From NCBI GenBank assembly GCA_040220855.1, contig JAVJVZ010000076.1, forward strand, positions 1 through 64,000: a DNA stretch of 64,000 nucleotides, read 5' to 3'. Below, one piece after another: positions 8,465 to 17,506 of this stretch. How positions within the stretch are numbered: position 1 is the first letter of the stretch; each line of letters opens with the position of its first letter. This DNA comes from JACKNG01 sp040220855. GTDB lineage: Bacteria; Pseudomonadota; Gammaproteobacteria; Ga0077536. Below the pieces are notes generated by a model. That model saw nothing but the letters and a program-made list of their open reading frames with translations. It was not told the DNA's origin and did not search any database. A program made the translations under genes and the position numbers.

Positions 8465-10936
8465 ATGGAATTCCCCGTCGATATCGTCCTGCCGCGTCTG
8501 CTCGAGGCGCTCGCGGAGAATCCGCGCGTGGTGCTCGAGGCGCCGCCCGGCGCCGGCAAGACGACGCGGATCCCGCCGGCGCTGCTGCAGGCGCCGTGGT
8601 GCGCGGGCAAGGTCCTGATGCTCGAGCCGCGCCGCCTCGCCGCGCGCGCCGCCGCGACCTTCATGGCGCAGGCGCGCGGCGAAGCGGTTGGCGAGACCAT
8701 CGGCTACCGCGTGCGCTTCGATGCGCGCGTGTCGGCGCGCACGCGCATCGAGGTCGTCACCGAGGGCATCCTCACGCGCATGCTGCAGGACGACCCGACG
8801 CTCGATGGTGTCTCCGCGCTGGTCTTCGACGAGTTCCACGAGCGTAATCTCGCCAGCGATCTCGGCCTCGCGCTCGCGCTCGACGTGCAGCAAGCGCTGC
8901 GACCGGAGCTGCGTATCGTGGTGATGTCGGCGACGCTCGACGGTCCGCGCCTCGCCGATTTTCTCGGCGCCGCCACGGTCAGTGCGCCGGGCCGCAGCTA
9001 CCCGGTCGAGGTGCGCCACTTTCCGGCACGCCGCGACGAGCGCCTCGAGCAGCAGCTGTGCCGCGCGGTCCTCGCCGCGTTCGGCGAAGTCGATGGCGAC
9101 ATCCTGTGCTTCCTGCCCGGGCGTGCCGAGATCGAGCGTGCGCGTCGCGCGCTCGAGGGCCTGCCGGCGCTCGCTGCCGAGCTCGTCACCCTGCATGGTG
9201 AACTCGGCCTCGACGAGCAGGCTCGCGTGCTGGCGCCGCAAGCGCATCGCCGCGTGGTGCTCGCAACCAACGTTGCGGAGTCGAGCCTGACGCTGCCGGG
9301 CGTGCGCGCGGTGATCGATTCCGGCCTCGCGCGCGAGCCGCGCTTCGACCCGGTGAGCGGCATGAGCCGTCTCGCCACGGTCACCGTCACCCAGCCGTCG
9401 GCGACCCAGCGAGCCGGCCGTGCCGGGCGCATCGCGCCCGGCCTGTGTCTGCGCCTGTGGCCGGAAGGTCAGCTGCTCGAGGCCGCCACGCGGCCCGAGA
9501 TTGCGCAGGTCGAGCTGTCGGGCTTCGTGCTCGAGCTGCGTGCCTGGGGCAGTGATGCGCTGCGCCTGCTCGATCCGCCACCGCCCGGCAGCCTGGCGCA
9601 GGCGGAGACGCTGCTCAGCTCACTGGGCGCGCTCGACGCGCAGGGGCGTATCACCGCGCATGGCCGCGCACTGCTCGCGCTCGGCAGCGCGCCGCGCCTC
9701 GCCAATGCGGTGCTCAGCGTGCCGTCGTCGCTGCGCCCCCTGGCCTGCGACGTGTGCGCCTTGCTGGAGGGCCGCGATCCGCTGCGCGGCGCGGCGCGGC
9801 GCGACGATGACCTCGCTGCCCGGCTCGACGCCCTGGCGGCGTGGCGTGCGAAGCGGGCGCCGGGCGATGCCGATCGCCACGCGCTGCGTGCGATCGATAC
9901 CGCCGCGCGCACCTGGCAGCGCCGCCTCGGCCTTGCGCGAACGAATGCCGAACCGCCCGCCGCGCACGCTGTCGGCCGCGTGCTGGCGCACGCCTATCCC
10001 GATCGCATCGCCTGCCGCGACGCCACGGATGCGCTGCGTTACCGCCTCGCCAACGGCCGCGGCGCGCGCCTGGCGGAGGATTCCGCGCTCGCCGGCGAGC
10101 CCTGGCTGGCGGTTGCCGACCTCCGCTTCGACAGTCGTGACAGCCGCGTGCTGCTGGCCGCACCGCTCGATCCCGGTGACCTCGAAGCAGACTTCGCGGG
10201 CGCTTTTACGCGTCGCGTGGTACGCCGCTTCGACGCGGCCACGCGCGCCGTCGACGTACGCGAGGAACGTCGCTTCATGGCCCTCGTGATCGAATCGCGC
10301 AAGATGCCGGCGCCACGTGATGCCGACACCGCGAGCGCGCTCGCGGCCGGCGTGCTCGCGCTCGGCCTCGACTGCCTGCCTTGGAGCGAGAATCTGCGCG
10401 ACTGGCAGGCGCGGGTCACCTTCCTGCGTGCGCACTGTCCCGAGCTCGGCCTGCCGGACGTCGGCGATGCCGCGCTCGTCGCACGCGCCGGCGAGTGGCT
10501 CGAGCCCGCGCTCTTCGGCAGAACGCGCCTCGGCGAACTCGACGGCGCAGAGTTTGCCGCACTGCTCACGGGCCAGCTCGACCACGCGCAACGCCAGGCG
10601 CTCGCCGAGCACGCGCCGGAAGCGATCACGGTGCCGAGCGGATCGCGCAAGCGGCTGTCCTACACGCAGGGCGATGCGCCGGTGCTGGCGGTCAAGCTGC
10701 AGGAGCTGTTCGGCCTCGCCGACGGCCCGCGCGTCGCGCGTGGCCGGGTAGCGGTGGTGCTGCACCTGTTGTCGCCGCGCCAGGCGCCGATACAGGTCAC
10801 GCGCGATCTCGGCAGCTTCTGGAGCAACACCTACCCGGAGGTGAAGAAGGCGCTCAAGGGACGCTACCCGAAGCATCCCTGGCCGGACGACCCGTGGACG
10901 GCGACGCCGACCGCGCGCACCCAGCGGCGGCGCTGA
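8465..10936 (+). CDS. hrpB: ATP-dependent helicase HrpB
   Basis: An 823-residue DExH-box helicase from the ATG at 8465 (an upstream in-frame ATG at 8429 gives a Cys/Pro-rich lead unlike the family). Motif I is APPGAGKTT (27-34), motif II is DEFHER (123-128), motif III MSATLD and motif VI QRAGRAGR follow. The C-terminus holds the HrpB-specific domain, ending in the family pattern YPEVKKALKGRYPKHPWPDD. Length is close to E. coli HrpB. Its cellular role remains poorly defined, though HrpA/HrpB proteins are RNA-helicase relatives. The gene stands alone, divergent from the DUF71 gene, with about 230 bases between starts. Confidence 0.95.
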   Translation: MEFPVDIVLPRLLEALAENPRVVLEAPPGAGKTTRIPPALLQAPWCAGKVLMLEPRRLAARAAATFMAQARGEAVGETIGYRVRFDARVSARTRIEVVTEGILTRMLQDDPTLDGVSALVFDEFHERNLASDLGLALALDVQQALRPELRIVVMSATLDGPRLADFLGAATVSAPGRSYPVEVRHFPARRDERLEQQLCRAVLAAFGEVDGDILCFLPGRAEIERARRALEGLPALAAELVTLHGELGLDEQARVLAPQAHRRVVLATNVAESSLTLPGVRAVIDSGLAREPRFDPVSGMSRLATVTVTQPSATQRAGRAGRIAPGLCLRLWPEGQLLEAATRPEIAQVELSGFVLELRAWGSDALRLLDPPPPGSLAQAETLLSSLGALDAQGRITAHGRALLALGSAPRLANAVLSVPSSLRPLACDVCALLEGRDPLRGAARRDDDLAARLDALAAWRAKRAPGDADRHALRAIDTAARTWQRRLGLARTNAEPPAAHAVGRVLAHAYPDRIACRDATDALRYRLANGRGARLAEDSALAGEPWLAVADLRFDSRDSRVLLAAPLDPGDLEADFAGAFTRRVVRRFDAATRAVDVREERRFMALVIESRKMPAPRDADTASALAAGVLALGLDCLPWSENLRDWQARVTFLRAHCPELGLPDVGDAALVARAGEWLEPALFGRTRLGELDGAEFAALLTGQLDHAQRQALAEHAPEAITVPSGSRKRLSYTQGDAPVLAVKLQELFGLADGPRVARGRVAVVLHLLSPRQAPIQVTRDLGSFWSNTYPEVKKALKGRYPKHPWPDDPWTATPTARTQRRR

Positions 10937-10986
10937 TCGGTGCACCGTCGCGGCGAACGCGTGCGGAGCGACCGTGCGTGCGACGT

Positions 10987-11346
10987 TCAGTGCAGCGTGT
11001 CGTCCATGTGGCGCAGCCGCGCGGCCAGCACGCGCATCACGTGCAGCGCGAAGAACGGTGTCTGTTGCACCAGGAACGCAAAGCGACGTTCGTCGACACG
11101 CGCGATGCGGCCGGCGCCGCGTGCGGTCGCCGTGGCGCTGCGGGGTTCGGCATCGATCAATGCCATCTCACCGAACAACTCGCCGGGCTCGAGGTGGCCG
11201 ATCTCGATGCCGCGCACGCTCAGAGTCACGCTGCCGGCGACGACCACGTACATCGCGTCGCCGCGCTCGCCTTCGCGAAAGATGACTTCGCCGTCGGCGA
11301 CCTCGGTAATGTCGGTCTCGTTGTTGAACAGGTTGCTCAGGTTCAT
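10987..11346 (-). CDS. Small cyclic-nucleotide-binding domain protein
   Basis: A 119-residue protein made of a single Crp-type cyclic nucleotide-binding domain. The phosphate-binding cassette is clear: EPGELFGEMALIDAEPRSAT at about residues 53-72, including the Glu and Arg that contact cyclic nucleotide in CRP and PKA. There is no DNA-binding helix-turn-helix and no catalytic domain, so it is probably a stand-alone sensor or partner subunit. It lies 115 bases downstream of potC on the same strand, so it could be the last gene of the transporter operon or have its own promoter. Confidence 0.85.
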   Translation of the reverse strand: MNLSNLFNNETDITEVADGEVIFREGERGDAMYVVVAGSVTLSVRGIEIGHLEPGELFGEMALIDAEPRSATATARGAGRIARVDERRFAFLVQQTPFFALHVMRVLAARLRHMDDTLH

Positions 11347-11461
11347 GCACTCGATGCTCGCGAAATACGGCCCGGCCGGGGCGGCAGGCCGAAGCAGACG
11401 GCGTAGCCTGTGTCATTGTCGTTACGGAATCGTGACGTTCCCGTGACAGTCGCACGCCTGC

Positions 11462-12247
11462 TCAGCGGGGACGGCGTGCGAGGACGAGCGCGGCGACCGC
11501 AAGCGCGATGGCGACCGCCGCGATGAGCAGCGTGGCGAGCGCATTGACCTCGGGGCTGAGTCCGAGGCGTACCTTGGAGTAGATGACCATCGGCAGCGTG
11601 CTCGCGCCAGGTCCGGAGACGAAACTCGCGACGACGAGGTCGTCGAGCGAGAGCGTGAAGGCGAGCAGCCAGCCGGCGACCAGGGCCGGGGCGAGCAGCG
11701 GCAGCGTGACGCCGAGGAAGGCACGTGCCGGCGAGGCGCCGAGATCGAGCGCAGCCTCCTCGAGTGCCGGGTCCATGCCGACCAGTCGAGCCTGTACGAC
11801 AACCGTCACGTAAGCCATCGAGAAGGTCACGTGGGCGATGACGATGGTCGTCGTGCCGCGCCCGGCCGGCCAGCCGATGACCTGCTCGAAAGCGACGAAC
11901 AGGAGCAGCAGCGCGAGCCCCAGGATCACCTCCGGCATGACCAGCGGCGCGGCCGCCAATGCGCCGAGCAGGGCGCGACCGCGGAAGGGCACGCAGCGTA
12001 CCAGCGCGAGCGCACAGGCGGTGCCGAGCACGACGGCGAGGCTCGCGTTCAGCACCGCGACCCGCACGCTCAGCCACGCCGCTTCGAGGACCTGTGTATT
12101 GCCGAGCAGCGCCGCGTACCAGCGCGTCGAGAATCCGCCCCACACGCCGACCAGCTGCGAGGCGTTGAAGGAGTAGACGACGAGTGTCGCGATCGGCAGG
12201 TAGAGAAACAGGAACCCGGTGACGCAGGCGATATTTAGGGCGCTCAT
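11462..12247 (-). CDS. potC: Polyamine-type ABC transporter permease (PotC/PotI)
   Basis: A 261-residue inner-membrane permease with six predicted hydrophobic segments and the BPD_transp_1 EAA loop EEAALDLGASPARAFLGVTL. It matches PotC of spermidine/putrescine importers in length and in its N-terminal YLPIATLVVYSFNAS. The ATG at 12247 overlaps the stop of potB by four bases. The reading frame stays open upstream of this ATG, but that stretch is an arginine/alanine-rich shadow of potB. It forms the channel with PotB. The likely substrate is a polyamine or related small cation, judged from the family. Confidence 0.9.
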   Translation of the reverse strand: MSALNIACVTGFLFLYLPIATLVVYSFNASQLVGVWGGFSTRWYAALLGNTQVLEAAWLSVRVAVLNASLAVVLGTACALALVRCVPFRGRALLGALAAAPLVMPEVILGLALLLLFVAFEQVIGWPAGRGTTTIVIAHVTFSMAYVTVVVQARLVGMDPALEEAALDLGASPARAFLGVTLPLLAPALVAGWLLAFTLSLDDLVVASFVSGPGASTLPMVIYSKVRLGLSPEVNALATLLIAAVAIALAVAALVLARRPR

Positions 12248-13119
12248 GACGACCTCACCCGCACGCGCAGCCAGCGCTCGAACGACATCAGCACCAGCAC
12301 CAGGGCGAGCATGATCAGTGCGATCGCGGATGCTACCGGCCAGGCACGGTTGGCGAAGAACTCGTCCCACAGGACCTTGCCGATCATCAGCGTGTCCGGT
12401 CCACCGAGCAGGTCCGGTACGACGAACTCGCCGAGCGCCGGCACGAAGACGAGTGCGCAGCCGGCGAGCACGCCCGGCAGCGACAGGGGTAGCACCACCG
12501 TGACGAAACTGCGCCACGGCGGGCAACCGAGATCGGCAGCCGCTTCGAGGAACTCCTCGTCGAGGCGCTCGAGCGTTGCGTAGAGCGGCAGGATCATGAA
12601 CGGCAGGTAGGCGTAGACGAGGCCGAGCTGTACCGCGAAGGGCGTGTGCAACAGCTCGAGCGGCGCATTGACGATACCGAGCGCGAGCAGCAGCTCGTTG
12701 ACGACGCCGTGACGATTGAGCAGCGCGGACCAGGCGTACACGCGCAGCAGGAACGAAGTCCAGAACGGCAGCATGACCAGCAGCAGCAGCGCCGCGCGCC
12801 AGCGTGGGCCGGCGCGCGCCATGCGCCAGGCCATGGGATAGCCGAGCAGCAGGCAGACCAGGGTCGCCAGTGCGGCCATGCGCAGTGACTCGAAGTAGGC
12901 CGCGAGGTAGAGCTCGTCCTCGATCAGCGTGCGGTAGCTCGCGGTCGTCACCACCAGCGTGGCGCCGCCGTCGGCGCGGCTCTCCAACAGGGGGCTGTAG
13001 GGCGGCTGCGCGATGCGCGGCTCGGCAAGCGAGATGCGCGCCACGATCACGCAGGGCAGCAGAAAGAACACCAGCAGCCATGCCAGCGGCGCGCCGATGA
13101 CCACGCGGCGCAAGCTCAC
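12244..13119 (-). CDS. potB: Polyamine-type ABC transporter permease (PotB/PotH)
   Basis: A 291-residue permease starting at the GTG at 13119, which overlaps the potA stop (GTGA). It has an N-terminal transmembrane helix (APLAWLLVFFLLPCVIVARI) and PotB-typical periplasmic loop YRTLIEDELYL. The EAA motif is EFLEAAADLGCPPWRSFVTV, followed by LGEFVVPDLLGG, a hallmark of PotB/PotH proteins. Further upstream the frame is an antisense-type artefact of potA. It pairs with PotC. Confidence 0.9.
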   Translation of the reverse strand: MSLRRVVIGAPLAWLLVFFLLPCVIVARISLAEPRIAQPPYSPLLESRADGGATLVVTTASYRTLIEDELYLAAYFESLRMAALATLVCLLLGYPMAWRMARAGPRWRAALLLLVMLPFWTSFLLRVYAWSALLNRHGVVNELLLALGIVNAPLELLHTPFAVQLGLVYAYLPFMILPLYATLERLDEEFLEAAADLGCPPWRSFVTVVLPLSLPGVLAGCALVFVPALGEFVVPDLLGGPDTLMIGKVLWDEFFANRAWPVASAIALIMLALVLVLMSFERWLRVRVRSS

Positions 13120-14225
13120 TGGGCGAGCACGACGCCGCAGCCCGGCGGCCAGCGCAGCGTGACTGCGACGCCGCGTGTCAGATCGGCATGCGCGCGGTGG
13201 GCCGCGTTCGGCTCGCTCACCCGCCAGCGCACGCCGTTGGCGAGCCGGATTGCGTAGACCCAGCGATCGCCGCCGTAGGCGATGTCCTCGATGACCCCTG
13301 CGAGCGCGTTGTCGCCGACACCCGCCGTTGGCACGTCGGCATGTGCGAGGGTGACCTGCTCGGGCCGAAGCAGCAGCCAGGCGCGGCCCGCACGCGTCGC
13401 GCTCGCCGCCGCTGCCCGCAACGGTGTGCTGCACAGGTCGCTGCCGAGCAGTACGCCGGCGTCGTCATGTGTCGTAACGTCGACTTCGAGCAGGTTGGCG
13501 TTGCCGACAAACTCAGCCACGAAGCGGTTGGCCGGGCGTTCGTAGACGTCGTGCGGCGCGCCGCTCTGCAGCAGGCGGCCGTCCGCCATCACGCCGATGC
13601 GCGTGGCCAGCGAGAGTGCTTCTTCCTGGTCGTGCGTGACCATGACGAACGTCGTGCCGAGTTCGCGCTGGATGCGTACCAGCTCGAGGCGGGTCGTTTC
13701 ACGCAGCTGGCGGTCGAGCGCGGCGAGTGGTTCGTCGAGCAGCAGCAGCCGTGGCTGCTTGACCAGCGCACGTGCCAGCGCAACGCGCTGGCGCTGGCCG
13801 CCGGAGAGCTGGCGCGGGCGGCGATCGGCGAGGTGTTCGAGGCGCACGAGGCCGAGCATGTCGGCGACGCGCCGCGCGATCGCCGCGCGCGGCATGTTTT
13901 CCTGGCGCAGCCCGAAAGCGACGTTGGCGGCGACCGAGAGATGCGGAAAGAGCGCGTAGGACTGGAACACCAGGTTGACCGGGCGCTGCCAGGGCGGCAC
14001 TGCGCTGACGTCACGGCCGTCGATGAGCACACGCCCGCGACTCGGCGCTTCGAGGCCGGCGACCACGCGCAGCAGCGTGCTCTTGCCGCAGCCCGACCCG
14101 CCGAGCAGGCAGAACAGCTCACCTTCGGCGATGTCGAGGTCAACGGTATCGAGGGCGCGCGTCGTGCCGAAGTCCTTACCGAGCGCATCCAGGCGCAGGC
14201 AGGGCGCCGCGTGGGGAGCGCTCAC
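13116..14225 (-). CDS. potA: Polyamine-type ABC transporter ATPase (PotA/PotG)
   Basis: A 369-residue ATPase: Walker A GGSGCGKST (42-50), Q-loop at VFQSYALFPHL, signature LSGGQRQRVALARAL (from 140), Walker B LLLLDEPLAALD (about 160-171) and the switch His in MVTHDQEEAL. A C-terminal TOBE-type regulatory domain (about 240-369) follows, as in PotA/FbpC/UgpC. The ATG lies 6 bases after the potD stop and its own stop overlaps potB, so the four genes form one transcription unit. It powers uptake on the cytoplasmic side. Confidence 0.93.
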   Translation of the reverse strand: MSAPHAAPCLRLDALGKDFGTTRALDTVDLDIAEGELFCLLGGSGCGKSTLLRVVAGLEAPSRGRVLIDGRDVSAVPPWQRPVNLVFQSYALFPHLSVAANVAFGLRQENMPRAAIARRVADMLGLVRLEHLADRRPRQLSGGQRQRVALARALVKQPRLLLLDEPLAALDRQLRETTRLELVRIQRELGTTFVMVTHDQEEALSLATRIGVMADGRLLQSGAPHDVYERPANRFVAEFVGNANLLEVDVTTHDDAGVLLGSDLCSTPLRAAAASATRAGRAWLLLRPEQVTLAHADVPTAGVGDNALAGVIEDIAYGGDRWVYAIRLANGVRWRVSEPNAAHRAHADLTRGVAVTLRWPPGCGVVLAQ

Positions 14226-14231
14226 CGCGCC

Positions 14232-15359
14232 TCACCGCCCGCTCTTGATGCGCGTCCAGGCCCGCGTGACGAGTCGATCGTGCTCGGGCGTCGTCGGTGC
14301 GGCGGGGAACAGCCGCCGGCGCATCGCGGCATCCGGGTAGATGGCCGGATCGGCGGCGATCGACGGCGCCACCAGTGGCGTCGCCTGTGCGTTCGCGTTG
14401 GCGTAGTTGACCGCGTTCGTGATCGCCGCGATGACCTCTGGGCGCAGCAGGAAGTCGATGAAGCGATGTGCGTTGTCGGGGTGCGGGGCGTCCTTCGGAA
14501 TCGCCAGCACGTCGAACCACATCGGCGCGCCTTCGCGCGGCACCACGTAATCGATGACCTGCCCGTTGCCGGCCTCGCGCGCGCGGTCGCGCGCGATGAG
14601 GATGTCGCCGTTCCAGCCGAAGGCGACGCAGATCTCCCCACTGGCGAGATCGTTGATGTACTGCGAGGAATGGAAGTAGCGCAGGTGCGGACGAACCTCG
14701 GCCAGCACGCCTTCGGCCGCGCCGATGTCGCCCGCTGCGTGGCGGGCGGGTGGCAGGCCGAGGTAGGCGAGCACGGCGGGGAACACTTCCGACGGCGCAT
14801 CGACCAGCGTCACGCCGCAATCGGCGAGCCGCGCGGTGAGGTCGGGTTCGAACAGCAGTTGCCAGGTGTCGAGCGCGATGTCACCGAGGCGTTCGCGCAC
14901 CATGGCGACGTTGTAGCCGATACCGGTGGTGCCCCACATGTAAGGCACCACGTAGGCGTTCTGCGGATCGTGCGTCCGCAGCGCACGCAGGATGTCCGCA
15001 TCGAGATTGCCATAGTTCGGCAGCTTGAGCGGATCGAGGGGCTGGAACAGGCCGGCCGCAATCTGGCGGGCGACGAAGTTGGCCGACGGCACCACGATGT
15101 CGTAGCCGGTATTGCCGGCGAGGAGCTTCGCTTCGAGCACCTCGTTGGCGTCGAACACGTCGTAATTGACCTTGATGCCGGTCTCGCGCTCGAACGCGGC
15201 GAGGGTATCGGGGCCGATGTAATCGGACCAGTTGTAGACGTTGAGCACCGCTTCTTCGGCGCCGCCAGCGCCGCTGCCGGCGTCACCGGCATCGTTGCCG
15301 CATGCGCCGAGAACGCCGCCGAGCAGGCACAGCAGAACGAAGCGGATGGCGCAGCGCAT
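14232..15359 (-). CDS. potD: Polyamine-type ABC transporter substrate-binding lipoprotein (PotD/PotF)
   Basis: The ATG at 15359, with GGGAAG upstream, gives 375 residues (an upstream in-frame ATG at 15428 would bury the signal peptide). A hydrophobic signal with lipobox GVLGAC (Cys20) predicts a lipoprotein. The start of the mature domain, VLNVYNWSDYIGPDTLAAFE, is a classic PotD/PotF opening, and YMWGTTGIGYN and INDLASGEICVAFGWNGD match the ligand cleft region. As the first gene of the operon it defines the substrate, most likely a polyamine. Binding residues were not checked against a structure. Confidence 0.92.
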   Translation of the reverse strand: MRCAIRFVLLCLLGGVLGACGNDAGDAGSGAGGAEEAVLNVYNWSDYIGPDTLAAFERETGIKVNYDVFDANEVLEAKLLAGNTGYDIVVPSANFVARQIAAGLFQPLDPLKLPNYGNLDADILRALRTHDPQNAYVVPYMWGTTGIGYNVAMVRERLGDIALDTWQLLFEPDLTARLADCGVTLVDAPSEVFPAVLAYLGLPPARHAAGDIGAAEGVLAEVRPHLRYFHSSQYINDLASGEICVAFGWNGDILIARDRAREAGNGQVIDYVVPREGAPMWFDVLAIPKDAPHPDNAHRFIDFLLRPEVIAAITNAVNYANANAQATPLVAPSIAADPAIYPDAAMRRRLFPAAPTTPEHDRLVTRAWTRIKSGR

Positions 15360-15550
15360 GAGGGGGCTTCCCGGTAGGTCGAATAATGCCGACCTGGGCT
15401 GGCCGGGCGACGCATCATTGTGCGGCATGCGGCCGGCGGGCGGCCAGTGGCGGAAGCGGCCCTGGCCGGCGCGGCAGCCATGCCGTGCCGGTCAGGGCGA
15501 CCGTCACCGACCTGCTGGTGCGCCAGCGCGCGACTGCGCTGCGCCTTGGC

Positions 15551-16801
15551 TCAGGCGGCGTCTTCGGCGCGCGCCAGGTCCGCCGCAAGGTGGCGCCCGC
15601 CGTACCAGAAGTGCGCGGCGACCCAGAAATTGACGGCGCCGAACAGGAACAGGCTCCAGCGCAGCGAGTCGTCGCCGAAGCGCGGCAGCAGCAGGTCGCT
15701 GACGAAACCGACTGCCCAGGGGCCGGCGCCGAGGCCGATGATATTGGCGATGAAGAGCAGGATGGCCGAGGCCATCGCGCGCATGCGCAGCCGCACCAGG
15801 CCCTGGGCCTGGGCGAAGCTCGTCGCCTGCCAGAAGTTGGCGGCGAAGATCGGCGGCAGGAACAGCAGCATCGCGACGTAAGGATCGTCGACGAGGTAGG
15901 CGACTGCGCCGAACGGTACCGCCAGGATCATGGCCACGGTCACTGTCCACAGGTACCAGCGGGTATCGCGCGCGCCCAGACGGTCGGCGCACCAGCCACC
16001 GAGGAACATGCCGGCACCGCCGGCGATACCCATGGACAGGCCGAACCACAGACCGATCTCACCGGTGCCGAGCCCGTGCGTGCGGATGAGGAAGGCGGGG
16101 AACCAGGCGGCGACGCCGTAGCCGACGAAGGCCGCCATGGCGCCGCCGAACGCGACGTGCAGGAAGGCCGGGCGGCGCGCGAGGAAACGGAAGGTCTCCA
16201 TCACGCCGGGCCGATCGGCGCTCGCGGCTCGGCCCTCGGCCGCGCCGCGCTCGGGCTCGGGCAGCGTGAACCGCACCAGCGCGGCGAGCAGCAGACCCGG
16301 CACGCCGACGACGAAGAATGCGCGGCGCCAGCCGAAGGCTTCGTTGATCCAGCCGCCGATGAAGAGCCCGAACATGATGCCGAAAGGGATACCGAGGGCG
16401 TAGATGCCGAGTGCGGTGGCGCGTTCACGCGGCGCGTAGTAGTCGGAGATCAGGGAGTGCGCCGGCGGGCTGCAGCCGGCCTCGCCGATGCCGACCCCGA
16501 CGCGCGCCAGCGCGAGCTGCCAGAAATTCTGCGCGAGGCCGGACAACGCCGTCATCGCGCTCCACAGCGCGAGCGCGAGGCTGATCAGGTTGCGCCGGTT
16601 GCCGCGGTCGGCCCACAGCGCGAGCGGGATGCCCATGGTCGCGTAGAACGCGGCGAAAGCGAAGCCGGCGAGAAAGCCCAGGGCCTGGTCGGAGAGCCCG
16701 AGGTCGGCCTTGATCGACTCGATCAGTATCGACAGGATCTGGCGGTCGATGAAGTTGAACGTGTAGACGACGACCAGTACGCCGAGCACGTATCGGCGCA
16801 C
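15551..16801 (-). CDS. MFS transporter, Spinster-like
   Basis: A 416-residue, 12-helix major facilitator. Helix 1 ends in YTFNFIDRQILSIL, a signature of Spinster-type carriers, and the A-loop reads ALWADRGNRRNL. The helix 4-5 region GVGIGEAGCSPPAHSLISDY is also typical. I accept the GTG at 16801. The frame stays open upstream without a better start. It lies 68 bases after the YdhR-like gene on the same strand. Substrates of bacterial Spinster-like proteins are mostly unknown, and the neighbours do not settle it. Confidence 0.87.
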   Translation of the reverse strand: MRRYVLGVLVVVYTFNFIDRQILSILIESIKADLGLSDQALGFLAGFAFAAFYATMGIPLALWADRGNRRNLISLALALWSAMTALSGLAQNFWQLALARVGVGIGEAGCSPPAHSLISDYYAPRERATALGIYALGIPFGIMFGLFIGGWINEAFGWRRAFFVVGVPGLLLAALVRFTLPEPERGAAEGRAASADRPGVMETFRFLARRPAFLHVAFGGAMAAFVGYGVAAWFPAFLIRTHGLGTGEIGLWFGLSMGIAGGAGMFLGGWCADRLGARDTRWYLWTVTVAMILAVPFGAVAYLVDDPYVAMLLFLPPIFAANFWQATSFAQAQGLVRLRMRAMASAILLFIANIIGLGAGPWAVGFVSDLLLPRFGDDSLRWSLFLFGAVNFWVAAHFWYGGRHLAADLARAEDAA

Positions 16802-16869
16802 GCCGGGTGCATCGATGCCCGCCGCCGCTGCGGTCGCCCCGGCGGCGACACGCTCCCCGCGGTCGGCGC

Positions 16870-17175
16870 TCAGGGCAGCGGACCGTCGGTGATCGCGCTC
16901 AACGTCTCGTTGACGTCGAACACGCGGGCGCGGATGTCACTGACGCCGAAGCCCTCGAGCCGCGCGGTGTGCTTGGCAAGGTAGGCCTCGGCGCTGCCAC
17001 GGTCGGCGAAGAGATAGACACCACCGGCCGTGTGTGCGGCGGCGTTCTCGGTCCAGATTTTCCACAGGAAGCCCGGTTCGTCGTTGATCGAGCGTGCCAG
17101 ATCGGCGAGTGCCTCCGCCATCGCCGCACCGAACGGTCCCTCGAACGGAAAATCGAATTGCAACAGCGTCGCCAT
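16870..17175 (-). CDS. YdhR-like putative monooxygenase
   Basis: A 101-residue protein from the ATG at 17175, preceded by GGGAGGGG. It matches small dimeric ferredoxin-fold proteins of the YdhR type: an N-terminal strand ATLLQFDFPFEGPFG, a middle helix, then PGFLWKIWTENAAAHTAGGVYLF, whose WKIW...GG pattern marks the family. The E. coli protein is annotated as a putative monooxygenase from structure, without a proven reaction. It is probably co-transcribed with the downstream MFS carrier. Confidence 0.82.
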   Translation of the reverse strand: MATLLQFDFPFEGPFGAAMAEALADLARSINDEPGFLWKIWTENAAAHTAGGVYLFADRGSAEAYLAKHTARLEGFGVSDIRARVFDVNETLSAITDGPLP

Positions 17176-17506
17176 GGTGCGCGCCCCTCCCCCCGGATGG
17201 GCGCATGCTAGCAGCCTGCCGGACCCGGGAACAATCTGCTGCGCGTACGTCCGGGCGTGACGACGGCGCCAGCAGCATCGTGGCGGAGGACGGCGATTTT
17301 CCTCGCCCCGACCAGCGTTGCACTCGCTGCCCCGGCATGCGCGTGATGCCGGGTCCGGGCAGACAGTCTGCAAGCCGCAGCATGCACCGCCTGTCCCGCG
17401 CATGCTGTACACCGGGCGGTGCGACAATCAGCGCAAAGCGGCACCCGCTGCGCCGCATTGGGTATCTTGTCGTCGCGAGTACCGTGATTCCCGGGGAGAT
17501 TCAGCC
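17176..17506. other. Divergent intergenic region, 331 bases
   Basis: No convincing gene lies here. Open frames exist on both strands but are arginine/proline-rich, lack ribosome sites and match nothing I know. The gap must hold promoters for the leftward YdhR-like gene and the rightward SnoaL-like gene. GACAAT near 17423 and TATCTT at 17463-17468 are only weak -10 candidates. GCCGGGTCCGGGC near 17347-17359 is a short palindromic stretch of unknown meaning. Confidence 0.3.

Noticed and set aside
12245..13081. An N-terminal extension that would make PotC 539 residues long
   Set aside because: The added part is an Arg/Ala-rich out-of-frame reading of potB. The ATG at 12247 fits PotC and overlaps the potB stop.
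13188..15377. A 729-residue plus-strand frame over potA and potD
   Set aside because: The genuine ABC motifs are all on the minus strand. This frame has no domain and no start signals.
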